A stretch of 64,000 nucleotides of DNA from JABMMZ01 sp964505065 (GTDB taxonomy: Bacteria > Bacteroidota > Bacteroidia > NS11-12g > UBA955). Location of the stretch: NCBI GenBank assembly GCA_964505065.1, contig CAZDGF010000006.1, positions 1 to 64,000 of the forward strand, given 5' to 3'. Within the stretch, counting starts at the first letter, position 1; each line of letters starts with the position of its first letter. Positions 1 through 7,192 of the stretch are shown piece by piece. Under the pieces are notes generated by a model. It saw only the letters and a list, made by a program, of their open reading frames with translations. It did not search any database and was not told the DNA's origin. The translations under genes were made by a program, and so were the position numbers.

Positions 1-100
1 AAAAATTACTTTTTCCCCTGTTGCATTTTAAAGTTGAAAACAGATTTATATATTTGTAACAGCATTTCCTTACCCATGTTTATCTCTGCGTTTTCGCCAA

Positions 101-159
101 CACAAGTACACAAGTACACAAGTACACAAGTACACAAGTACACAAGTACACAAGTACAC
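101..159. repeat. 8-bp tandem microsatellite, about 7.4 copies
   Basis: Seven perfect head-to-tail copies of CACAAGTA are followed by a partial CAC. The unit is not a multiple of three, so any frame through it would shift with copy number. No convincing gene contains it. It lies in a gene-free stretch that also carries dispersed palindromes. Confidence 0.95.
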
Positions 160-190
160 CGCTATTTTTTAGTATTTAATCAATATTTAT

Positions 191-240
191 GTCACTTCTC
201 AATACGAAAAATTAAAAGCTATTTTTCTAATCGAAGTGAC
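191..240. repeat. Dispersed palindromic repeat, half-copy
   Basis: The segment begins GTCACTTC and ends GAAGTGAC, a perfect 8-bp terminal inverted repeat around an A/T-rich loop. The same arrangement, with similar inner sequence, forms the right half of the larger repeats at 302-449 and 1308-1456. Confidence 0.75.
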
Positions 241-301
241 AGCATGGGAAGTTTAATATCGAGTATTTTCAGACGAAATAAGCGGCACTTTCCTGTCATT
301 T

Positions 302-449
302 CGAGTAGTTCCGCAAGCAGTAAGCGGAACGTACCTGTCATTTCGAGTAGATTTTGGCTTTGCAAAAGCGTATCGAGAAATGAAAAAATTAATACACCCT
401 AAGCACTTCTCGATACAAAAATGCAGAGCCATTTTTTACTCGAAGTGAC
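302..449. repeat. Dispersed palindromic repeat, left flanking copy
   Basis: About 148 bp built of two hairpin-like halves: an ATTTCGAG...TCGAGAAAT half and a CACTTCTCGATAC...CTCGAAGTG half. It aligns along nearly its whole length, in the same orientation, with 1308-1456. The two copies flank the lipoprotein gene at 519-1049. Repeats of this look are common between genes in Bacteroidota; I infer a dispersed non-coding element, not a gene. Confidence 0.8.
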
Positions 450-518
450 AACAAAGCAACAATACACTTCAACAAACTCAATGTTCAAACAATAAACCAA
501 TTAAATAATATATAAAAA

Positions 519-1049
519 ATGAAAAAAGCAATCAAAATTATGTTAATGGCAACAGCCATTTTATTAGTAGCCAATGGCTGCAAAGACGAAACCCCAGCAC
601 CTACCAACAACAATGGCGGAGGCGGAGGCACAACCACACCAGAGCAGTACATTTTAATGAATGGCTTAAAAGTGAAAATAAAAAACCCAGCAAATGGAAG
701 TATGTTTACTTCACAAGATACTACTTTAGAATGGGCTGGAAATAAGCCTGCAAATCTAAACGGAGATAGTGTTGTAATAATAAAACATCCAGAGGGTGTT
801 AAAAGAGGAGTAAGTACTATATCTGAAATAGCTACGGATTTTGGAGAAGTAGGTATTCAAATTTTTTATGGTGCAACAAGTGCTAAAACAAATTTATTTG
901 TTGAAAGTGGAGATTATAAATTAGAAAAAATAAATGGTATATGGTATTCCGTATTAAAAAATGGAGCAGGAGAAGCCACAAAAGGTTCTACTACAATTAA
1001 TTTAACAGGTGTCGAGTTTAGAGTAGCCTGGCCTTCTACGTTTAAATAA
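519..1049 (+). CDS. Putative lipoprotein of unknown function
   Basis: A 176-residue protein with a lipoprotein signal peptide: a lysine-containing start, a hydrophobic core (IMLMATAILLVA), then a lipobox ending NGC with Cys21 as the expected acylation site. A low-complexity linker rich in Thr, Pro, Asn and a run of five Gly follows, as in many Bacteroidota surface lipoproteins. The remaining 130 residues look like beta-rich sequence (for example GLKVKIKNPANGSMF and TTLEWAGN), possibly an Ig-like fold, but I recognise no family. The gene stands alone between two direct copies of a 148-bp repeat. The signal peptide is seen in the sequence; surface exposure is inferred. Confidence 0.75.
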   Translation: MKKAIKIMLMATAILLVANGCKDETPAPTNNNGGGGGTTTPEQYILMNGLKVKIKNPANGSMFTSQDTTLEWAGNKPANLNGDSVVIIKHPEGVKRGVSTISEIATDFGEVGIQIFYGATSAKTNLFVESGDYKLEKINGIWYSVLKNGAGEATKGSTTINLTGVEFRVAWPSTFK

Positions 1050-1136
1050 TAAGTATAGGTAGATAAAAATATGTTTTTAAAACTTTTATACAGCAAAAAT
1101 ATTTTTCTTTTTGTAAACCAAAAAGGAGGTAGAAGC

Positions 1137-1304
1137 ATGTTTTTTAATTTAATGGGATATGTTTTTTTGTTTAGCCTAATGTTTGCCCTACAAGGCTTTA
1201 AGCAAAAGGCTAACAATGAAAAAGATAAAAATGTATTGGTGAAGCTGAATGCGCTTCACCAATACTATATCCAACACCCAATTAAATTGAATAGTGTTAT
1301 ATAA
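1137..1304 (+). CDS. Possible small membrane protein, 55 residues
   Basis: The open frame begins at 1071, but the ATG at 1137 is preceded by AAAGGAGG eight bases upstream, an unusually strong Shine-Dalgarno for this phylum. From there the product would be 55 residues with one hydrophobic segment (about residues 2-19) and a Lys/Asn-rich tail. No family is recognised. The C-terminal coding part carries a perfect 13-bp inverted repeat (1233-1265), which argues that the region may be non-coding or a transcript end. Base composition is like its surroundings. Confidence 0.3.
   Translation: MFFNLMGYVFLFSLMFALQGFKQKANNEKDKNVLVKLNALHQYYIQHPIKLNSVI
1233..1265. other. Perfect 13-bp inverted repeat, hairpin
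   Basis: The arms GTATTGGTGAAGC and GCTTCACCAATAC are exact reverse complements separated by seven bases. No T-run follows directly, so it is not a classical intrinsic terminator. It sits in the last third of the doubtful 55-residue reading frame. Confidence 0.8.
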
Positions 1305-1307
1305 TAA

Positions 1308-1456
1308 CGAGTAGTTCCGCATGAAAGTAAGCGGAATGTTCCTGTCATTTCGAGTAGATTTTGGCTTTGCAAAATCATATCGAGAAATGAAGAAAAAATA
1401 CTTCTTTCCACTTCTCGATACGAAAAATCCAAAGCTATTTTTCTACTCGAAGTGAC
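1308..1456. repeat. Dispersed palindromic repeat, right flanking copy
   Basis: A second full copy of the repeat at 302-449, in direct orientation, with a few substitutions and small indels. It is followed by a further related hairpin with arms CATGTCT (1470-1476) and AGACATG (1506-1512) around a similar TTTTGGCT core. The stretch from 1308 to the rpsF promoter holds no gene that I can see. Confidence 0.8.
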
Positions 1457-1574
1457 GCAAGGGTTCGGTCATGTCTAGTGTTTTTGGCTCTGTAAAAACT
1501 TATCGAGACATGGGTCGCACCTTAATATACAACAAAATAAAACCCAATCTATTTTTTATTTCCTAAATAATAAT

Positions 1575-1582
1575 TACATTTG
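1575..1582 (+). promoter_or_regulatory. -7 element of the rpsF operon promoter
   Basis: TACATTTG matches the Bacteroidota consensus TAnnTTTG exactly and lies 19 bases before the rpsF start. A T-run at 1552-1557 stands where a TTTG-type -33 element is expected. This fits a short-leader promoter for rpsF-rpsR-rplI. Confidence 0.65.
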
Positions 1583-1601
1583 CAGCCCTTTAAATAAAAG
1601 T

Positions 1602-1976
1602 ATGAGTTTAAATAATTATGAATCTGCAATCATTTTAACACCCGTACTGTCTGAAGCGCAAATGCAAGAAGCCGTGAAAAGCTACAGACAGTTGATTGTA
1701 GAGCAAGGTGGCAAAATTGTGGGAGAAACCAATTGGGGTCTTTCAAAATTAGCCTACCCCATTAAAAAGAAAAGCACCGGCTTCTACCACTTCTTCGAAT
1801 TTGAGGCAAGCCCCGAATTCCTTAAAACCCTTGAAACTGCTTATAGCAGAGATGAAAGAGTTCTACGCTACATGACAACCAAATTGGATAAACATGCAGT
1901 AATTTACAACGAGCGCAAACGCAAAGGCGAAATAGCTCCAGCACCAAAAATTGAAAAGGAGGCAACTACACTATGA
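1602..1976 (+). CDS. rpsF: 30S ribosomal protein bS6
   Basis: A 124-residue bS6 protein. It binds the central domain of 16S rRNA together with bS18 in the small subunit platform. The N-terminal NNYESAIILTP strand, the GGKIVGETNWGLSKLAYPIKK stretch (about residues 36-56) and the FYHFFEF strand are typical, and the length is normal apart from a short charged C-terminal tail. It is the first gene of rpsF-rpsR-rplI, the common Bacteroidota order. Its stop overlaps the rpsR start by four bases (ATGA), which suggests translational coupling. A TAnnTTTG promoter lies just upstream. Confidence 0.97.
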   Translation: MSLNNYESAIILTPVLSEAQMQEAVKSYRQLIVEQGGKIVGETNWGLSKLAYPIKKKSTGFYHFFEFEASPEFLKTLETAYSRDERVLRYMTTKLDKHAVIYNERKRKGEIAPAPKIEKEATTL

Positions 1977-2251
1977 GTTCAAAATCAGCACAACAAGACA
2001 ATTTCAACTTTAATAGCCAGCAAAATCAGGTTATTATAAAAAAGAAATATTGCCGTTTTAAAAAGCATAACATCAAATACATTGATTATAAAGATGCTAA
2101 TTTCTTATTGAAATTTATGAACGAGCAAGGAAAAATTTTACCAGGAAGAATAACTGGTACTTCGGATAAATATCAACGTAAAATTGCTATTGCTGTAAAA
2201 CGTGCCCGCTTAATGGCTATTTTACCTTACGTAGCAGATGGTTTAAAATAA
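1973..2251 (+). CDS. rpsR: 30S ribosomal protein bS18
   Basis: A 92-residue bS18, partner of bS6 on the small subunit platform. The core KKYCRFKKHNIKYIDYKD and the C-terminal GRITGTSDKYQRKIA followed by VKRARLMAILPY are diagnostic. The 20-residue N-terminal extension rich in Gln and Asn is usual for the phylum. The start overlaps the rpsF stop, and an AAGGAGG run lies eight bases before the start, one of the few clear Shine-Dalgarno sites in the window. Single Cys, so not a zinc-ribbon form. Confidence 0.97.
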   Translation: MSSKSAQQDNFNFNSQQNQVIIKKKYCRFKKHNIKYIDYKDANFLLKFMNEQGKILPGRITGTSDKYQRKIAIAVKRARLMAILPYVADGLK

Positions 2252-2273
2252 TAATAAATAGGAGAAACAGAGT

Positions 2274-2726
2274 ATGGCAAATATGAAATTAATTTTAACC
2301 CAAGATGTTCGTAATTTAGGACATAAAGACGATGTAGTATCTGTAAAACCAGGCTATGGTCGTAATTATTTAATACCTCAAGGCATTGCTAAAATGGCTA
2401 CATCATCTGCCCTTAAAATGTTGGCAGAAGATGTAAAACAACGTGCCTTTAAATTAGATAAAATAAGAAAAGATGCTGAGGCGCTTTCTGAACGTTTGAA
2501 TGGGGTAAAAGTGACCCTTAAAGCAAAAACAGGCACAAGTGGCAAAATATTTGGTTCGGTAACTACTTTGCAAGTAGCCAACGCACTTAAAGAATTGGGC
2601 TACGAGGTAGATAGAAGAAAGGTAGTATTTAATGAAGAGCCAAAAATGATTGGCGACTACAAAGCTACTGTTACTTTACTAAAAGATATATCTAATACCA
2701 TAGATGTAGAAGTAGTAAAAGAATAA
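2274..2726 (+). CDS. rplI: 50S ribosomal protein bL9
   Basis: A 150-residue bL9, which binds 23S rRNA domain V near the L1 stalk. The N-terminal domain has MKLILTQDVRNLGHKDDVVSVK and GYGRNYLIPQGIA (about residues 4-40). A long connecting helix (about 42-78) and a C-terminal domain containing KIFGSVT follow. The length is standard. It is the last gene of the operon, 22 bases after rpsR, with AGGAG upstream of its start, and is followed by a clear intrinsic terminator. Confidence 0.97.
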   Translation: MANMKLILTQDVRNLGHKDDVVSVKPGYGRNYLIPQGIAKMATSSALKMLAEDVKQRAFKLDKIRKDAEALSERLNGVKVTLKAKTGTSGKIFGSVTTLQVANALKELGYEVDRRKVVFNEEPKMIGDYKATVTLLKDISNTIDVEVVKE

Positions 2727-2753
2727 TATTTACACACACATTTATATAATTTT

Positions 2754-2786
2754 AAAAGGAGATGATTTTATCATCTCCTTTTTTTG
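2754..2786 (+). terminator. Intrinsic terminator after rplI
   Basis: The arms AAAAGGAGATGA (2754-2765) and TCATCTCCTTTT (2771-2782) pair perfectly around a 5-base loop, and the T-run continues to 2785. Confidence 0.9.
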
Positions 2787-2840
2787 TTTTATTTACATAA
2801 GGTTTTTGTTTGGAAATAAATATTCATTAGAACTTGCTTA

Positions 2841-2907
2841 CTTTTGTTGGTGAAAACACTAAAAACGGCTGAAAGAATTTCGGCTTCAAGGTGAAAAACA
2901 CCTTGAA
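2841..2907. repeat. Palindromic repeat remnants
   Basis: Bases 2841-2874 (CTTTTGTTGGTG...CGGCTGAAA) are a degenerate copy of the element found twice in tandem at 15910-16038. A separate perfect hairpin follows, with arms TTCAAGGTG (2885-2893) and CACCTTGAA (2899-2907) and a five-A loop. Confidence 0.65.
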
Positions 2908-2918
2908 GGGCAGAGCAA

Positions 2919-3119
2919 ATGATAAATGGAGTTAAAACAATAGGAACAGGAAAAGATATGTATGGCGATAAACAAACTGGGATAATGGATAGAGGTGTTT
3001 TACCTGCATTAGATGTTTTTTTACCTATTTTCGAAATATATAACATATACGAAGGAATAAAATTAGCAGAAAAACAAGAAATGTTAATAAATCAAATTTT
3101 CCCTTTGGTTGGTATGTAG
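2919..3119 (+). pseudogene. Possible fragment of a larger secreted protein gene
   Basis: A 66-codon open frame without signal peptide or promoter. The sequence (for example GTGKDMYGDKQTGIMDRG, then a hydrophobic VLPALDVFLPIFE run) resembles the linker regions of Rhs or polymorphic-toxin proteins, but this is only an impression. It is bounded by palindromic repeats and by a more GC-rich non-coding stretch. It could be a chance frame. Confidence 0.25.
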
Positions 3120-3402
3120 CAAAGTTCCTTGCGGTGGCTACCAACCAATAGCCGTATACCTTTGCTGTTTGGTGGCAGCCGCACAAGGCTATACTATACA
3201 CCAACCAGAGGATAAAAAAACTACTGTTGAACGTAAGCCGTGCGCCCCGAGACTGTAGGCTTGGTGCCCATTTTGCAAAAATGGGTACGGGAGCGATAGC
3301 GTACCCGAAAGGCGAGGAAAAGGCGCCCCAAATATATATTCTTTTATACCTCATTCTTTTTTGTTTTATTTGCATACAAGATAATTCTCAATAAAAAATA
3401 AC
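3120..3402. other. Gene-free stretch, locally GC-richer, with hairpins
   Basis: No convincing gene. The segment from about 3120 to 3335 is clearly richer in G and C than its neighbours. It carries a hairpin with arms CCCATTTT and AAAATGGG around GCA near 3270, and GGTACG/CGTACC-like inverted pieces near 3285-3305. It may be the remnant of a transferred element. The last 60 bases before the TraB-like gene are A/T-rich and presumably hold its promoter. Confidence 0.45.
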
Positions 3403-6400
3403 ATGCGCCATTTATTTCTAAAAATTGCTTTTTTAGCATTTCTCTTTTTTTCATTCAATTTTATTAGCCAAGCACAAGTAAACACCAAGCAAAAAGGATT
3501 GCTTTGGGAAATTACAGGCAATGGGCTAAAAAAACCAAGCTATGTGTATGGCACTATGCATATAAGCCAAAAATTGGCTTTTCATTTGGGCGATTCGTTT
3601 TACAATGCTTTGCTAAAATGCGATATGGTAGCCCTTGAGCAAAACCTAGACAGCGTAATACACCGCTGGATAAGCGAGGAAAAAGAAAAACCCGAAGATG
3701 CCAACAAGGTATATAAAAGAGGAATGAACGAATATTTGGGGCTAAGCACTTTCAAATTGGGCAATTTTAACAAAGATTTGATAGAAAGAAAACTTAGTGC
3801 CGAGGTGCGAGAAGTAAACTACTTGCTTAAAAGAGGTAGCGAAAATGATTTTGAAGAAGATGCTTGGCTTGATTTATACATATATCAAATAGGCAAACGC
3901 ACAGGAAAACAAATAGGCGGTGTGGAGGGCTTTGAAGAAAGCCGAGATTTGGTAGAAAAAGCAGATAAAGAACCAGAGGAGCAACGCATAGAAAACCGCA
4001 AAAAACTAAAACCATACAGCTATAAAATGCGTGAACAAGTGGCAGAGGCATACCGCAAAGGCAATATTTATATGATAGACAGTATAGATAGACTTACAGA
4101 AAGCGAACATTACAGAGAATATATGCTATACAAGCGCAATGCCAATATGGTGCGCAGAATAGATAGTATTGTAAAGTTGGGTAAAACCTTATTTACTGGT
4201 GTGGGTTGTGCCCATTTGCCTGGCAATAAAGGGGTATTACAAATGCTTATGGAAAAAGGCTACCAAGTGCGTGCTGTGCAAAGTATAGCCAACGAAAAAA
4301 GCAAATTAGCCCAAAAATATGAGGATATGACCTATAGCCACGATTTGAAAGCTGTATCATCGGACGATAAATTGATAACTGCCAACCTGCCTACAAGGCT
4401 TACAAAGGTTAGAGATTACGAATCTTACGCCTCCTACCTTTGCCCCGATTTGGCTAATGGCTACTACTACCAAATTGAAAAAATAAGCAGCAATTTAGCT
4501 TTTTCTGGTAAAACGCAAGAAGATGTGCTATTGGTAATAGATACTATGACATTTGAAAATATTCCTGGCGAGCAGCTTTCTAAAGAAAGAATTACATCGA
4601 ACGGATTTCCAGGTATTGAGGTTATTACCGAGCTAAAAACAGGCGATTTAAGCCGCTTTCATATTTTAGTATCGCCCTACAATGTTTATATTGTTCGCTT
4701 GGCAGGAAAAAAGAAATTTGCTACCACAAGCGGTGGCGATAATTTTTTTAAAACCTTAAAAATTAATGAAGGCATAAGCACAGCTTGGCAAACACTTTCG
4801 AGCTGCGATAGCATATATAGCCTGCAAATACCCATGTTGGGCAAAAGCCATAAACTACCGCAAACCAATAAAGCCGACCCCTCTTTTGAGCATATTGTAT
4901 TTGAAAAAAACACTGGCAATACCTATGTTATAAAACAAGTAGATATTTTAAATACTACTTATTTGGAGGAAGATACTTTTGAACTTGGCATAATGGCTAA
5001 AGGATTTAGCAAAACAGATGACTATATTATTAAAAACAGAAAACACTTTACCGCACAAGGCTACAACGGACTTGAGGTAGTATATGAAACCAAAAAGAAA
5101 GAAAAAATGTATGCCAAGTTTTATATCTGTGGCACAAGGTATATTATGTTTTTATTGAAACCAGCAGCAAAAGGTAGCTTTGAAGATAAATTTTTTACCA
5201 GCCTACAATTTAATGGTAAGCCTACATATATTTTTTCAGATTATAAAGATACTACCATTTATTTTTCTGTAAAAACACCTGTAAAACCCCTATTGATAAA
5301 AACCTTTAACGAATACAATTATTATGGGCAAGAAGATGAAGACAAAAAACCAACAAAATACGATGGCGAATACAAAGAAATGTATTTTGCTGCACCCAAT
5401 TCAAATGATTTTTTAAGCATTGGTGCATATAGATATGGCTACTACCAAAGCCAAGAGAAAAAAGATGAAAAATATTATGATGAATGGGATAAAAACACCT
5501 ATTTGAAGGTAATAGACAGACAAAAAATGGTTAAAAATAATATACCTTTTAGCCTTTACACTTTTTCTGATACCAATACCAATAGACAAATAAAATTAGC
5601 TGTTGCCTTGCATGGGCAAATGCGTTATTTTATATATGGCTTTGTAGATACTGTGGCAGGAAAAAGCAATTTTTACAATACCTTTATCAACTCTTTAGAT
5701 ATAAGCGATACACTTATAGCAGGAGATATTTTTGAAGCCAAAGGCAAACGCTTTTTTGAAGATTTTACAAGTAAAGATAGCACTACAAGAAAATCGTCAA
5801 TCAAATATTTTAGAGATGTAACATTTACCAAAAAAGACATTAAAGATTTGCAAAATATTATAGATACCCTAAGTATGAAAGGCGATGCTGCAAAAATAAG
5901 AACCGCCTTAATATTTAAACTAAGCTTAATAGATAGTGCCGATACAGAGATAGTGCCTTATTTGCAAAAACTATACACACGCTTTGTAGATACAGCCTAT
6001 TTGCAAATAGAAATACTACAAGCTATGGCAAGGCAAAGAACCCTAAATGCCTATAAAGCCATAAAGCCAATTATTGCTACAGATATACCCATTTCCGACA
6101 ATAGTTATGATATGGAAAACTTGCTATACTCATTTTCGGATACTTTAAAGCTAACCAAAAATTTATTGCCCGAATTGATAGAGCTTACCACAATTCAAGA
6201 GTATAAAAACAGTGCATACAGCATTATTAGCCAAATGAAAGATAGCAGCATAATAACCATAGCCGATTATGCACCTATACACAACCGCTTAATAACCGAA
6301 AGCCGCATAGAATACAAAAGAACGATGGCAAGCCTTACCAAAGAAAAAAACTATGAATACGAGGGCGAAGGCGGTGGATACGAGGATTATGCCGCTCCTT

Positions 6401-7083
6401 CAAATTATGGATATAACAGCTATGCAACATACTCTGCATTAAATGCTTTATTAGAATTAACCTTACCTTTAAGAACCGCAAATGCCACAATGAAAACCCT
6501 AACGGATAAGATTTTAGCCATTACAGATAATAAATTGCGTATGAGCCTAATGCCTGTTTTATTGAAAAACAAAGTGTATTTTCAAGACAGCGTTTACGAA
6601 ACTTTGGCAAAAAACAAGGAATCGCGCATAATGCTATTTCAAAATTTAGCCGAAGCCAAAATGCATGATAAATTTCCTAAAAAGCACCACAACCAACGTG
6701 AAATGATAGAGGCAGATATACACCAATTGGGCGGGCGATACGGCAAAATAGATACCACAGTATTTTTAAACACCAAACTAATAGAATATGGTAAAAAGAA
6801 ATACAGAATTCATTTTTATAAATACAAATTGGAAGACGAAGAAAACTGGAGTATGTATGCCTCCGATGCCATGCCTACAGATACTTTAAAATTAAATAAT
6901 CCAAAAGATTATATACCCTTTTATGCTCTAACAGCCGAAATAGGCGAAACAGAAACACAAGAAAAAGTAATGGCTGATATTTTATTTGACAATTATATAA
7001 AATATGTAAGAGAAAGAAATGGCGGCTATTACGAATCGTACTATAACAGAGGAGGTAATTATAACTACGATTACGATTACTAA
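3403..7083 (+). CDS. Large exported TraB/GumN-family protein
   Basis: A 1226-residue protein with a Sec signal peptide (residues 1-24, cleavage after ISQAQ). Residues about 30-300 match the TraB/GumN (PF01963) fold: LLWEITGNG, the YGTMH motif with His53, and the late GVGCAHLPGNKGVLQML block. Stand-alone GumN proteins are about 290 residues, so some 900 residues are extra. The middle part has repeated KTFxxSLxxxG beta-type blocks. The part from about residue 800 on is helical and reads like HEAT-type repeats (DTEIVPYLQKLYTRF, YLQIEILQAMARQ). The extreme C-terminus is Tyr/Asn/Gly-rich. GumN-like domains are thought to be metalloprotease-like (Tiki-related), but activity here is an inference. 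Monocistronic, with a strong hairpin after the stop. Confidence 0.8.
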   Translation: MRHLFLKIAFLAFLFFSFNFISQAQVNTKQKGLLWEITGNGLKKPSYVYGTMHISQKLAFHLGDSFYNALLKCDMVALEQNLDSVIHRWISEEKEKPEDANKVYKRGMNEYLGLSTFKLGNFNKDLIERKLSAEVREVNYLLKRGSENDFEEDAWLDLYIYQIGKRTGKQIGGVEGFEESRDLVEKADKEPEEQRIENRKKLKPYSYKMREQVAEAYRKGNIYMIDSIDRLTESEHYREYMLYKRNANMVRRIDSIVKLGKTLFTGVGCAHLPGNKGVLQMLMEKGYQVRAVQSIANEKSKLAQKYEDMTYSHDLKAVSSDDKLITANLPTRLTKVRDYESYASYLCPDLANGYYYQIEKISSNLAFSGKTQEDVLLVIDTMTFENIPGEQLSKERITSNGFPGIEVITELKTGDLSRFHILVSPYNVYIVRLAGKKKFATTSGGDNFFKTLKINEGISTAWQTLSSCDSIYSLQIPMLGKSHKLPQTNKADPSFEHIVFEKNTGNTYVIKQVDILNTTYLEEDTFELGIMAKGFSKTDDYIIKNRKHFTAQGYNGLEVVYETKKKEKMYAKFYICGTRYIMFLLKPAAKGSFEDKFFTSLQFNGKPTYIFSDYKDTTIYFSVKTPVKPLLIKTFNEYNYYGQEDEDKKPTKYDGEYKEMYFAAPNSNDFLSIGAYRYGYYQSQEKKDEKYYDEWDKNTYLKVIDRQKMVKNNIPFSLYTFSDTNTNRQIKLAVALHGQMRYFIYGFVDTVAGKSNFYNTFINSLDISDTLIAGDIFEAKGKRFFEDFTSKDSTTRKSSIKYFRDVTFTKKDIKDLQNIIDTLSMKGDAAKIRTALIFKLSLIDSADTEIVPYLQKLYTRFVDTAYLQIEILQAMARQRTLNAYKAIKPIIATDIPISDNSYDMENLLYSFSDTLKLTKNLLPELIELTTIQEYKNSAYSIISQMKDSSIITIADYAPIHNRLITESRIEYKRTMASLTKEKNYEYEGEGGGYEDYAAPSNYGYNSYATYSALNALLELTLPLRTANATMKTLTDKILAITDNKLRMSLMPVLLKNKVYFQDSVYETLAKNKESRIMLFQNLAEAKMHDKFPKKHHNQREMIEADIHQLGGRYGKIDTTVFLNTKLIEYGKKKYRIHFYKYKLEDEENWSMYASDAMPTDTLKLNNPKDYIPFYALTAEIGETETQEKVMADILFDNYIKYVRERNGGYYESYYNRGGNYNYDYDY

Positions 7084-7101
7084 TTTTAAACAAAAAAACA
7101 T

Positions 7102-7141
7102 CAAACTTATTGGGTAAAAATAATTTTACCCAATAAGTTTG
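7102..7141. terminator. Very long hairpin between genes
   Basis: Eighteen bases (7102-7119) pair perfectly with 7124-7141 around a four-base loop. The stem contains AAACTTATTGGGTAAAA. The following T-content is modest (GCCTATTTGG), but position after the stop at 7083 supports termination or 3' end protection. Confidence 0.7.
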
Positions 7142-7192
7142 CCTATTTGGGTATAAAAGTCTTATTTTGCACCTCATTTCAGAAAATACAGT

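Noticed and set aside
101..159. Possible CRISPR-like array
   Set aside because: The units are directly adjacent 8-mers without spacers and no cas genes are present.
34..402. Open frame of 122 codons through the microsatellite and a palindromic repeat
   Set aside because: Its sequence is dictated by the 8-bp repeat and by the dispersed palindrome; there is no signal, promoter or family match.
3025..3375. Minus-strand frame of 116 codons in the gene-poor block
   Set aside because: It crosses the GC-rich segment and hairpins, has a hydrophobic tail by chance of A/T runs, and matches no family.
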